64,000 nucleotides of DNA from Novosphingobium subterraneum. GTDB taxonomy: Bacteria > Pseudomonadota > Alphaproteobacteria > Sphingomonadales > Sphingomonadaceae. Under the pieces are notes generated by a model that searched no databases, was not told the DNA's origin, and worked only from the letters and a program-made list of their open reading frames with translations. The position numbers and the translations under genes are program-made. This document shows, in pieces, positions 16,415 through 24,856 of this stretch; position 1 is the first letter of the stretch; each line of letters opens with the position of its first letter. The stretch spans positions 37,756 to 101,755 of the forward strand of contig NZ_JRVC01000020.1 of NCBI RefSeq assembly GCF_000807925.1. Reading direction: 5' to 3'.

Positions 16415-18313
16415 TCAGCGCACCACGTCCAGCGCAAACCCCGGCACGGCCTGCGCGCGCCCGTCGAACAGATTGACCACCGGGTTATCGGCCCAGCCAT
16501 AGCGAACTTTCGCCGCCGGCTTGCCATCGGTGGCCAGGACCACCGCATCGCCATCAACGCGGCCCGGTGCGAACCGGCAACCGCCAGCGGCGTCGCACAG
16601 TTCGAACCCGATCGCGGTGTCGGAACTCCAGGCGTGAAGCCCGCCCTCGATGCCGCCGAAGGAAACCCGCACCGTGCTGCCTTCCGCCTTCGCCGCAAGT
16701 GGCATCGGCAAGGCCTTGCCTTGCGCGCCCATCGCCAGCCGCTGCGCCACCAGCAGCTTGTTGGCCGGATGAATGTCGGTCCGCTCCCCAAGATCGATGG
16801 CCGTCGCAAGGAACGCCTTCGGATCGTCGACAACGATCTGCCGCTGCACGTTGCGCGTTTGCGCCCAGCCGCTTTCGACCGGCTTGTCCGAAGCGGGACC
16901 ATAATTGGCAAGCTGCACGATGCCGACCTTCAGCTCCGGTCCGAACTGCGCGCGCCATCCGGCAATCAGTCCCTTCATCCGGCGCGCGTAGTCCGCCGTG
17001 TCGACATCGCTCTCGCCCTGGTACCAGGCCGCGCCATCCATCGCGAAGTGTCCCAGCGGCGCGATCATGCGATTGTGCATCAGCCCGATGCCGGCATTGG
17101 CATCCCACGGTGCACGCGGCGGATAGGTCCTCGTCGGCGCGATGGCATAGCGCCAGCCCTCGCCCAGCGGCAGCTTCTCGCCCCCCGCCTGCGTCAGGAA
17201 CAACCGGTCCGGGGCGCTGGCAAAGCCGCCGTTGCCATAAGTGTTGGTCACCGCGACCATGATCTCGTTCACGCCGGCCTTCAGGAACCTGGGCGGCACC
17301 GCATAGGCGCGCTCCTCGTCCCAGCCGAAGGTATTGCCCACCGCATGGCCGTTGACGAAGGTCATGTCCATGTCATCGAGCACGCCCAGCGCCAGCGTAA
17401 CGCCCGCCTTGGCTTGCGCTGCGGTCAGCGTCACTTGCCGCCGCATCCACACCGTGCCTGTCGGCTTGGCAGCAAGAGGCGTAGCGTCCCAGGCCAGCCA
17501 GCCCTTGATGGATGGAACCGGCTGCCACTGCAGGGCATCGGGCTTTGTCCACGGAGTGCTACCGCCGCTCTCGCCCCCGTACCATGCCGTCCAGCGCGGC
17601 GCGAACTGCGTGACGGCCGCCAGCTTGTCCTTGGCGAACAGACCAAGCAGCGCCATCTCCTGCGCGCCGCCGATCTCGGCCCCGGCTGCAGGGTCGAGCC
17701 ATGGGGTCACCTTCGATCCACCCCAACTGGCGTGAATTGCGCCAATCGGCACGCCGCGCGCACGGCGCAATTCACGCGCTATGAACCAGCACACCGCAGA
17801 GAAGCCGCCGCTCGTCTCCGGCCCAGAAACCGCCCAGTGCGTCACCTTGCCGAATTCGCGCTCGGGCAGGTAGGACATCGCCTTTGGCACCTGCAGCAGG
17901 CGCAGTGCAGGATCGGCCGACATCGCCACTTCCATGCCACCGTTCAGCGCGCGAGAAAGCTGGAACTCCATGTTGGACTGGCCCGAACACAGCCACACAT
18001 CCCCGACGAGCAGGTCGGCAACAGTCACGGACTCGGAACCTGAAGTTACCTTGAGGTCGATCGATTCCGCCGAAGCCTTGCGCGCCGGGAAGTTCAGTGC
18101 AAAGGCACCGTCAGCCCCGGCCTTGGCTTCGGCCTGCTCGGAACCCAGAGTTCCCGATACGACCGCGCCTGCTGCTGCACGCCCTTCGACCACCACCGGC
18201 CGATCGCGCTGGATCACCGCATGATCGCTCCACACCGCGCCCAACTCCAGCGCGGGTGCGGCCATCGCTGGTGCGGAGACGCCCGCGGCCAGCACCACCA
18301 GCAATGGCCGCAT
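16415..18313 (-). CDS. SGNH sialate O-acetylesterase-type esterase (probable acetyl-xylan esterase)
   Basis: A 632 aa exported carbohydrate esterase of the SASA/DUF303 family. A signal peptide (cleavage near AMA-AP) leads into a jelly-roll and the catalytic block LCSGQSNMEFQL (Ser113). The Gly/Asn oxyanion elements follow, and then DIHPANKLLVAQRL with the catalytic His. The middle insert (FVNGHAVGNTFGWDEERAY) is a beta-sandwich typical of long family members. In this setting the likely task is removing acetyl groups from acetylated xylan oligomers rather than sialic acid. The ATG at 18313 overlaps the lactonase stop by 1 nt; a GTG at 18316 is equally possible. It is last in the four-gene pentose operon. 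Confidence 0.85.
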   Translation of the reverse strand: MRPLLVVLAAGVSAPAMAAPALELGAVWSDHAVIQRDRPVVVEGRAAAGAVVSGTLGSEQAEAKAGADGAFALNFPARKASAESIDLKVTSGSESVTVADLLVGDVWLCSGQSNMEFQLSRALNGGMEVAMSADPALRLLQVPKAMSYLPEREFGKVTHWAVSGPETSGGFSAVCWFIARELRRARGVPIGAIHASWGGSKVTPWLDPAAGAEIGGAQEMALLGLFAKDKLAAVTQFAPRWTAWYGGESGGSTPWTKPDALQWQPVPSIKGWLAWDATPLAAKPTGTVWMRRQVTLTAAQAKAGVTLALGVLDDMDMTFVNGHAVGNTFGWDEERAYAVPPRFLKAGVNEIMVAVTNTYGNGGFASAPDRLFLTQAGGEKLPLGEGWRYAIAPTRTYPPRAPWDANAGIGLMHNRMIAPLGHFAMDGAAWYQGESDVDTADYARRMKGLIAGWRAQFGPELKVGIVQLANYGPASDKPVESGWAQTRNVQRQIVVDDPKAFLATAIDLGERTDIHPANKLLVAQRLAMGAQGKALPMPLAAKAEGSTVRVSFGGIEGGLHAWSSDTAIGFELCDAAGGCRFAPGRVDGDAVVLATDGKPAAKVRYGWADNPVVNLFDGRAQAVPGFALDVVR

Positions 18314-19194
18314 CACGCCCTGAACTCCGCGAGCGGGGCGGCAAAGCCCGGCACTGCCACATCAAACGCGAACAGGTCGCCCGCCATGGGCTGCGCGGCC
18401 AGTGCCTCGCTGTCCAGACCTTTGCGCGCGGTCGTCACGAAGGCGGTCTTCAAGTCCGCGCCGCCGAATGCCAGCTTCGTCACATTGGCGACGGGCAGGT
18501 CAACCTTCTGCAGCAGCTTGCCCTCGGGCGAATAGCGCGCCACGCCCCAGCCGTTCCACAACCCGGTCCAGACACACCCTTCCGCATCGCACACCGGCCC
18601 ATCGGCATAAGCCTCGGGAAAATCGTCGGACACTTGCGCAAAGACCCGCGCTGCCCCGACGCTGCCGTCTTGGGCCAGGTCCGCCACATGAATTGTCCGG
18701 GCAAGCGTATCGGTGAAATAGAGCTTCGTCCCGTCGGGCGATACCGCCGGACCATTGGTGATGCACACCCCGTCCGGCCCTTGCGCCACCACTTCGCGGA
18801 CATGGGCGCGGTAAAAGCGGCCGCTCGGCGCTTCCTCGCCGTCATCCATCGAACCGAGCCAGACGCGGCCCTGCAAGTCGACGCAGGCATCGTTGAGGCG
18901 GTTGCCCTCAGGCTCCCCCGGAACATCCGCCACGTGCACGCTCGTGCCCAGCGCCGGATCGAACAGGTGCAACCCGTCCTTCATCCCCGCCAGCAGCCTG
19001 CCACCGGTGGCAGGCACCACCCAGCCGACCTGCTCATGCACGCCGAAGCTTTCGTGCCGCCCGGTAGCAGGATCGAAGCTGTGGATGCGCCTGTTCTTGA
19101 TGTCCACGAACCACAGGCACTCTCGCGCCGCGTCCCACACCGGCCCTTCGCCCAGCGTGCAGCCAAGCTCCAGAACCCGCCGCACAGCTGCCAT
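18313..19194 (-). CDS. SMP-30/gluconolactonase family pentonolactonase
   Basis: A 293 aa six-bladed propeller of the SMP-30 family, which hydrolyses sugar lactones using one divalent metal. LGEGPVWD at the start carries the first metal-ligand Glu. NRLNDACVDLQGRVWLGS, GVCITNGPAVSPDG and YADGPVCDAEGCVW supply the Asn/Asp ligands. With the adjacent SDR and FAH-family genes it completes lactone opening in the non-phosphorylative xylose or arabinose route. The ATG at 19194 overlaps the SDR stop by 1 nt and has GGGGGA about 8 nt upstream; an in-frame ATG at 19203 is less well placed. D-xylono- versus L-arabino-lactone specificity cannot be told from sequence. Confidence 0.88.
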   Translation of the reverse strand: MAAVRRVLELGCTLGEGPVWDAARECLWFVDIKNRRIHSFDPATGRHESFGVHEQVGWVVPATGGRLLAGMKDGLHLFDPALGTSVHVADVPGEPEGNRLNDACVDLQGRVWLGSMDDGEEAPSGRFYRAHVREVVAQGPDGVCITNGPAVSPDGTKLYFTDTLARTIHVADLAQDGSVGAARVFAQVSDDFPEAYADGPVCDAEGCVWTGLWNGWGVARYSPEGKLLQKVDLPVANVTKLAFGGADLKTAFVTTARKGLDSEALAAQPMAGDLFAFDVAVPGFAAPLAEFRA

Positions 19195-20006
19195 CACCGC
19201 CATCCCCCGTCGACCCAGTATTCGTGCCCGGTGCAGAACCGCGCATCGTCAGAGGCAAGGAACAGGGCCATGGCGGCGATGTCAACCGGCTGGAGCCGGC
19301 CCTTGAGGCACTGCGCCGAAACGATTTCCGCCTCGCCTTCCGGCGTGTACCAGCGCATCTGCCGCTCGGTCTGCACGTTGCCGGGAATGATGGTATTCAC
19401 GCGGATGTTATAGGGCCCAAGCTCGCGCGCCAGGCTGCGGGTCAAGCCTTCCACACCGGCCTTGGCAATCTGGTAGAGCGCCAGTTCATCCAGCCCTAGG
19501 TGCCACGAGATCGACCCGAGGTTGAGGATCACCCCCCCGCCATTGGCCTTCATGTCCGGCCACACTGCCTGCGAGGCAAAGAACTTGTGCTTCAGGTTCA
19601 CCGCCAGCCGCTCGTCCCAATAGGCCGGGGTGATATCGTCGAGCACGTGGCGGTCGTCACTGGCGGCGTTGTTCACCAGAACGTCGCAACCGCCGAGTTC
19701 GTCAACCAGCGCTGTCATCGCCGCGCCTAGTCCTTCGACATCCGATACGTCCTGCACCTTCAGCACCGGAACGTGGTGCGCCGAGCCCAGCCGCGCGATG
19801 AGTTCCCTTGCGGGATCTTCCTGTATGTCGATGAAGCCCACTTGCGCGCCCTGCAGGGCAAAGGCCTCCACGATCCCCTCGCCGATGCCGCTCGCACCGC
19901 CGGTCACGATCACGCGCTTGTCGCGCAAGCTGGGGTATTGCGCCGCCATCAGCCGCGGCTCTGCCTGCTGGCCCGCAGCGTGATCGGCAAGGGTATGCGC
20001 GGCCAT
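19194..20006 (-). CDS. SDR pentose 1-dehydrogenase
   Basis: A 270 aa classical SDR. The cofactor motif TGGASGIGEGI lies at residues 35-45, with VNNAAS, LNLGSISWHLG (catalytic Ser) and YQIAK. The C-terminus reads TGHEYWVDGGWR. The sequence and position match the D-xylose/L-arabinose 1-dehydrogenases of the Caulobacter-type pathway, which oxidise the aldopentose to its lactone with NAD+. The start abuts the upstream FAH-family stop with no gap, and GGAGAAG precedes it. The roughly 20 residue N-terminal tail before MAAQYPSLRDKR is longer than usual, so a start at 19949 is an alternative. Specificity is inferred from neighbours. Confidence 0.85.
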   Translation of the reverse strand: MAAHTLADHAAGQQAEPRLMAAQYPSLRDKRVIVTGGASGIGEGIVEAFALQGAQVGFIDIQEDPARELIARLGSAHHVPVLKVQDVSDVEGLGAAMTALVDELGGCDVLVNNAASDDRHVLDDITPAYWDERLAVNLKHKFFASQAVWPDMKANGGGVILNLGSISWHLGLDELALYQIAKAGVEGLTRSLARELGPYNIRVNTIIPGNVQTERQMRWYTPEGEAEIVSAQCLKGRLQPVDIAAMALFLASDDARFCTGHEYWVDGGWR

Positions 20007-21131
20007 TCAGATCTTCTCCACCAGGCCGCGCGCGGCCAGATTGCGTATGTATGCGCCAATGCCCATCGTCCACTTGGGCGCATCGCGCGATGTCGTGACG
20101 GTGTTGCTCAGCGCGCCGAGCCGATCGGAACGGATCGTCACCACATCGCCCACCTTGTGGGTAAAGCCGCCGCCCGGCTCGTCGCGGTCCTGCACCGGGG
20201 CAAACAGCGTGCCGCAGAACAGCACGAAGCCATCGGGATAGCTGTGCTCGCTCATCGTCTGGCGGACCAGTTCCAGCGGATCGCGGCTGATCTCGGTCAT
20301 CCGGTTGGTGCCTTCCATGCGGAAGTTGTCGGTGCCCTCGACCACCAGTTCCACTTCAGCGGCGCGCACGTCCTCGATGCCGAAGCCCTCGTCGAACAGG
20401 CGGATGAACGGCCCGATCGCGCAGGACGCCGTGTTGTCCTTCGCCTTCGACAGCAACAGCGCAGATCGCCCTTCGAAGTCGCGCAGGTTCACATCGTTGC
20501 CCAGCGTCGCGCCGACAACTTCACCAGCGCCATCGCACACCAGCACCACTTCAGGCTCAGGATTGTTCCAGCTCGAATCCGATCGCACGCCGATCAGCGC
20601 TCCGTGCCCAACGGTCGACAGCACCGGCGATTTCGAGAACACCTCGGCATCCGGCCCGATCGCGACTTCGAGATATTGCGACCACATGCCCTGCGCGATC
20701 AGCGCCGCCTTGAGCGCCATCGCCTCTTCGCTGCCGGGCACGACGGCGCGGATTCCGGCACCAACCGTATCTTCCAGACCTTGGCGGATATTGGCAGCCG
20801 CTGCGGCATCGCCTCGCGCGCGCTCCTCGATCACCCGCTCGATAGCGCTAACAGCAAAGGTCACGCCGCAGGCCTTCACGCACTGCAAGTCGATCGGCGA
20901 AAGCAGGGACCACCCCTCGGGCAAGCCATCCTCGATGGCGCCCAGATCGCCTCCCCCCGCGAAAGTCCGGCGCGCAATCGCGCCCGATACGGAACTGGCC
21001 ATCTGCGTGATGTCGAGGATGCGGCCATTGCGCAGAACGATGACATGCGGCCCGTCAGGCGCCTCGGCCCGACCAATGAAAACGCCATCCGCATAGTCGC
21101 GTGGCAGGCAAGCCGTGAGGCCCAAACCCAT
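20007..21131 (-). CDS. FAH-family 2-keto-3-deoxy-pentonate dehydratase (XylX-like)
   Basis: A 374 aa fumarylacetoacetate-hydrolase-fold enzyme of the XylX group. XylX dehydrates 2-keto-3-deoxy-D-xylonate (or -L-arabonate) to alpha-ketoglutarate semialdehyde. Supporting blocks are CVKACGVTFAVSAIERVIEER, WNNPEPEVVLV, GNDVNLRDFEGRSALLLSKAKDN and FTHKVGDVV. The E-E-D metal cluster of the fold probably lies in the EPE and DV segments. The ATG at 21131 is preferred (GGGGGA 8 nt upstream); earlier in-frame codons would run into the operator at 21159. It is first of a four-gene operon (dehydratase, dehydrogenase, lactonase, esterase). The pentonate dehydratase and semialdehyde dehydrogenase of the route are not in this window. 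Confidence 0.82.
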   Translation of the reverse strand: MGLGLTACLPRDYADGVFIGRAEAPDGPHVIVLRNGRILDITQMASSVSGAIARRTFAGGGDLGAIEDGLPEGWSLLSPIDLQCVKACGVTFAVSAIERVIEERARGDAAAAANIRQGLEDTVGAGIRAVVPGSEEAMALKAALIAQGMWSQYLEVAIGPDAEVFSKSPVLSTVGHGALIGVRSDSSWNNPEPEVVLVCDGAGEVVGATLGNDVNLRDFEGRSALLLSKAKDNTASCAIGPFIRLFDEGFGIEDVRAAEVELVVEGTDNFRMEGTNRMTEISRDPLELVRQTMSEHSYPDGFVLFCGTLFAPVQDRDEPGGGFTHKVGDVVTIRSDRLGALSNTVTTSRDAPKWTMGIGAYIRNLAARGLVEKI

Positions 21132-21158
21132 CAAAACATCCCCCGGCATCCCATTGTC

Positions 21159-21172
21159 TGATAGCGCTACCT
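21159..21172. promoter_or_regulatory. LacI-type operator, class I (pentose operon promoter)
   Basis: TGATAGCGCTACCT is identical over 14 nt to the site at 15227-15240 and sits just upstream of the XylX-like gene. Confidence 0.65.
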
Positions 21173-21279
21173 TAGAAGGTCGGCGACGCAAGATCAAGAG
21201 CGCCCGACCTGATTTTCAGCATTGCAGGTTTGGCAAGGGCGGCCCGGAGCCCTAGACATTTGCATCAGCTCCGACACAC

Positions 21280-21293
21280 TGATACCGCTATCA
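21280..21293. promoter_or_regulatory. LacI-type operator, class I (GH67 promoter)
   Basis: TGATACCGCTATCA matches 13 of 14 positions of the palindrome TGATAGCGCTATCA. It lies 38 nt before the GH67 start codon and about 108 nt from the divergent site at 21172, which would allow looping between the two. Confidence 0.65.
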
Positions 21294-21331
21294 TAAATCA
21301 GGCCGGAAACCCCTGCAGAGAGGATCGGGAA

Positions 21332-23401
21332 ATGACACGCCGGCGTGCAGCAATCGCCCTCGTGATGGCAACCTTGGCGTGCCTTGCAACGTACCCGGCG
21401 CGGGCCGACGACGGCTACGGCCTCTGGCTCGGCCCCGCCGCAGACACAGCGACCGGGGCAGAAATCGAAGTCCCCCGCCGCTCCCCCACCATTGACCGCG
21501 CCGCTGCCGAATTGCGCCGCAGCCTGCCTCACCTGCCAGCCGCCGTGATGCTGGCTACCAGCAACGCCTCGCATCTCGTCATGCTTGATCTCGATACGCG
21601 GGCGCTCGGCCATGAAGGCTATCTGATTCGCGAAGTCAAGATCGGCAACCGTCCCGTCATCCTTGTGACCGGCAACAGCGATGTCGCCGTGCTCTACGGC
21701 GCTTTTTCCCTGCTGCGCCATGTGCGCGCGGGCGAATCGACCGCAGCCATCAACATCGCGTCTGCCCCCGCAATTCCGCTGCGCCTGCTCAACCACTGGG
21801 ACAACCTCGATGGTTCGGTCGAACGCGGCTACGCCGGGCAATCCTTGTGGGACTGGTGGACCCTGCCTGACTTCAAGGACCCGCGCTATGATGATTACGC
21901 CCGCGCCAACGCCTCGATCGGCATCAACGGCACCGTGCTCAACAACGTCAATGCCAAGGCCGAAAGCCTCACCGCGCCCTATCTCGCCAGGGCCGCCGCG
22001 CTGGCTGACGTGTTCCGCCCATGGGGCATCCGGGTCTATCTCACGGCGCGCTTTTCCGCGCCGATCGAACTTGGCGGCCTCAAGACTGCCGATCCGCGCG
22101 ATCCGGCGGTCGCTGCGTGGTGGCAGGCCAAGGCCGACGAGATCTACCGCTTGATCCCCGATTTCGGTGGCTTTCTGGTCAAGGCCAACAGCGAAGGCCA
22201 GCCCGGCCCGCGTGATTATGGCGCCAGCCACGCCGATGGTGCCAACATGCTCGCCGCCGCGCTGCGTCCCCACGGCGGAACCGTCCTGTGGCGCGCCTTC
22301 GTCTATGCCGATACTGATCCGACCGACCGCGCCAAGCAGGCTTACAGCGAATTCCGACCGCTCGACGGCAAATTCGCGGATAACGTGATCGTTCAGGTCA
22401 AGAACGGCCCGATCGATTTCCAGCCGCGCGAACCTGTACACCCGCTGTTCGGCGCCATGCCGCGTACAAGACTGGCTGCGGAATTCCAGATCACCAAGGA
22501 ATACCTCGGCTTTGCCACGCACCTCGCCTACCTCGGCCCCCTGTTCGAAGAAGCGCTCGATACGCAGACGGGCCAGGCTCGGGGTCAGACCGTGGCGGCA
22601 ACGCTCGGCGCGATCTCGGGCGTGGCCAATATCGGCCGCGATCGCGACTGGGCAGGCAGCACTTTCAATCAGGCCAACTGGTATGCCTTCGGTCGTCTCG
22701 CCTGGGATCCGAAGCTTTCATCGCAGACAATTGCGCGCGAATGGTCGCGGCAGACCTTCGGCAATGATGCGCAAGTCACCGATACGGTCACAGCGATGAT
22801 GCTGCGCTCGCGCGAGGCGGTCGTCGATTACACCGGCCCGTTCGGGCTTGCCCACCTGTTCGGCCCCGATCATCACTATGGCCCCGGCCCGTGGATTGCC
22901 GATCTCAAGCGGCCCGAATGGAATCCGGTCTACTATCACCGCGCCGACTCAGATGGCATCGGCTTTGACCGCACGGCTTCCGGCAGCAACGCCATTGGGC
23001 AATATGCCCCGACCATCGCCGCACGCCTCGCCCGCCCCGAAACCACGCCGCCGCAGTTCCTGCTGTGGTTCCACCATCTGCCATGGACCTATCCGATGCC
23101 CGGTGGAGAGACGCTGTGGTCGGCCATGGTCCGCCGCTATGATCATGGCGTTGCCGAAGTTGAAGCCATGCGCAAACAGTGGGCCACGCTGAAATCGCGC
23201 GTGGATGCCGAGCGTTGGGCCAAGACTGACGCCTACCTCGGCATTCAGGCCCGCGAGGCGCGCTGGTGGCGCGATGCCAGCCTCACCTACTGGATGTCGC
23301 TCAACCACCTGCCCCTGCCCGCCGGTTCACCACCGCCCGCGCATGACCTTGCGTGGTACAAGCAGCAACGCTTCCCATTCGCCCCCGGAGCACCACACTA
23401 G
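21332..23401 (+). CDS. GH67 alpha-glucuronidase, exported
   Basis: A 689 aa family 67 alpha-glucuronidase that removes (4-O-methyl)glucuronic acid from the non-reducing end of xylo-oligosaccharides by inversion. A Sec signal peptide ends near ARA-DD, so the enzyme is periplasmic. The N-terminal alpha/beta domain is followed by the barrel with LRLLNHWDNLDGSVERGYAG. Catalytic residues fit the known Cellvibrio pattern: acid E288 in KANSEG, with D362 (NGPIDFQ) and E390 (QITKEYLG) as the base pair. The length is normal. AGAGGA lies 8 nt before the ATG at 21332. It is transcribed away from the pentose operon and probably controlled by the operator at 21280. Confidence 0.93.
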   Translation: MTRRRAAIALVMATLACLATYPARADDGYGLWLGPAADTATGAEIEVPRRSPTIDRAAAELRRSLPHLPAAVMLATSNASHLVMLDLDTRALGHEGYLIREVKIGNRPVILVTGNSDVAVLYGAFSLLRHVRAGESTAAINIASAPAIPLRLLNHWDNLDGSVERGYAGQSLWDWWTLPDFKDPRYDDYARANASIGINGTVLNNVNAKAESLTAPYLARAAALADVFRPWGIRVYLTARFSAPIELGGLKTADPRDPAVAAWWQAKADEIYRLIPDFGGFLVKANSEGQPGPRDYGASHADGANMLAAALRPHGGTVLWRAFVYADTDPTDRAKQAYSEFRPLDGKFADNVIVQVKNGPIDFQPREPVHPLFGAMPRTRLAAEFQITKEYLGFATHLAYLGPLFEEALDTQTGQARGQTVAATLGAISGVANIGRDRDWAGSTFNQANWYAFGRLAWDPKLSSQTIAREWSRQTFGNDAQVTDTVTAMMLRSREAVVDYTGPFGLAHLFGPDHHYGPGPWIADLKRPEWNPVYYHRADSDGIGFDRTASGSNAIGQYAPTIAARLARPETTPPQFLLWFHHLPWTYPMPGGETLWSAMVRRYDHGVAEVEAMRKQWATLKSRVDAERWAKTDAYLGIQAREARWWRDASLTYWMSLNHLPLPAGSPPPAHDLAWYKQQRFPFAPGAPH

Positions 23402-23486
23402 GCATCTCACCTATCCAAAACGCCAAGCGCGCCAGGGCCTGCTGTCCCGCATGATCATCGCAAAAGGATCAGGAGAGGATCAGGTC

Positions 23487-24686
23487 ATGCAGCGCCCGTC
23501 GCACGTCCCCGCAGATCGGGTGGTCGATATCGACATCTATCTGCCGCCCGGGCTTGAAGCCCAAGGCTTCCATCGGGCCTGGTCTGCGCTTTCTGCCGAC
23601 AATCCTGCCGTCGTCTGGACGCCGCGCAACGAAGGCCACTGGATCGCGCTGGGCGGCGAGGCCCTGCAGGAAGTCCAGTCCGATCCCGAACGCTTCTCCT
23701 CGCGTGTGATCGTCCTGCCAAAGTCGGTGGGCGAGATGCACGGCCTCATTCCCACCACCATCGATCCGCCCGAACATCGCCCCTATCGCCAGCTGCTCAA
23801 CGCCCATCTCAATCCCGGCGCCATTCGCGGCCTGTCCGAAAGCATCCGCCAGACCGCCATCGACCTGATCGACAGCTTCGCGCACAAGGGCCACTGCAAC
23901 TTCACCGCAGACTATGCCGAACAGTTCCCGATCCGGGTATTCATGGCACTGGTCGGCATCGATGCGGCAGAAGCTCCGAAGATCCGCCACTGGGCCGAAT
24001 GCATGACAAGGCCGGGCATGGACATGACCTTTGACGAGGCCAAGGCGGTGTTCTTCGACTATGTCGGCCCTCTGGTGGATGCCCGGCGCGAACGTCCTGG
24101 CGAGGACATGATCAGCGCCATGCTCCATGCCGATCTTGGCGAAGGCCGCACGCTGAGCCGCGACGAGGCCCTGTCCATCGTCACGCAGGTGCTGATCGCG
24201 GGGCTCGACACTGTCGTCAACGTGCTCGGGTTCATCATGCGCGAGCTGGCGGAAAACCCGGCCCTGCGCGCCGATCTGAAGCAGCGCGGCAGCGATATCG
24301 CGCCGGTCGTCCACGAACTGTTCCGCCGCTTCGGCCTCGTCTCGATCGCCCGCGAAGTGCGCCATGACATCGCCGATTTCCATGGTGTCGCCCTGAAGGC
24401 GGGCGACATGATCGCCATCCCCACGCAAGTCCACGGGCTTGACCCGCGCGTCAATCCCGATCCCCTGGCCATCGACCCCGCCCGCAAGCGCGCCCGCCAC
24501 TCAACCTTCGGCTCCGGCCCGCACATGTGCCCGGGGCAGGAACTCGCCCGCAAGGAAGTGGCGATCACGCTTGAGGAATGGCTGAAGCGCATCCCCGATT
24601 TTGCTCTGGGCGAAGGCTCCGACCTGTCCCCCGTCCCCGGCATCGTCGGCGCGCTGCGGCGGGTAGAGCTGGTCTGGACTCTTTGA
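23487..24686 (+). CDS. Cytochrome P450 (CYP101/class I bacterial type)
   Basis: A soluble class I P450 of 399 aa. The haem loop FGSGPHMCPGQELAR places the thiolate Cys at about 348. The I-helix reads IAGLDTVVNVL with the acid/alcohol DT pair, and ELFRRFG carries the ExxR motif as HELFRRF (E..R). It hydroxylates an unknown substrate and needs a ferredoxin and ferredoxin reductase that are not in the window. The overall length and TIDPPEH substrate-side block resemble camphor- or terpene-hydroxylating P450s. The ATG at 23487 has AGGAGAGGA 8 nt upstream; an ATG at 23451 lies before it. It begins the second oxygenase region, right after GH67. Confidence 0.9.
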   Translation: MQRPSHVPADRVVDIDIYLPPGLEAQGFHRAWSALSADNPAVVWTPRNEGHWIALGGEALQEVQSDPERFSSRVIVLPKSVGEMHGLIPTTIDPPEHRPYRQLLNAHLNPGAIRGLSESIRQTAIDLIDSFAHKGHCNFTADYAEQFPIRVFMALVGIDAAEAPKIRHWAECMTRPGMDMTFDEAKAVFFDYVGPLVDARRERPGEDMISAMLHADLGEGRTLSRDEALSIVTQVLIAGLDTVVNVLGFIMRELAENPALRADLKQRGSDIAPVVHELFRRFGLVSIAREVRHDIADFHGVALKAGDMIAIPTQVHGLDPRVNPDPLAIDPARKRARHSTFGSGPHMCPGQELARKEVAITLEEWLKRIPDFALGEGSDLSPVPGIVGALRRVELVWTL

Positions 24687-24715
24687 ACCGCAAGACCGTC
24701 CTGCGTTGATCGTCA

Positions 24716-24735
24716 CCCCGGGCCCCGACCCGGGG
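24716..24735. repeat. Short GC-rich palindrome after the P450 gene
   Basis: CCCCGGG (24716-24722) and CCCGGGG (24729-24735) flank a 6 nt loop inside TCACCCCGGGCCCCGACC. The element resembles the REP-type intergenic palindromes of alphaproteobacteria and may stabilise or end the P450 message. No T-run follows. Confidence 0.55.
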
Positions 24736-24856
24736 TCCCGCTTTCTTTGCATCCACGCCCGAACCTAGCGCAACCGCTAGGTTGAGCCGACTCGCGCCTG
24801 CGTCCATAAAACAGGCAACACTGCCGGTTTTAATGAAGGCAGTCCCGGAGAGCCTG

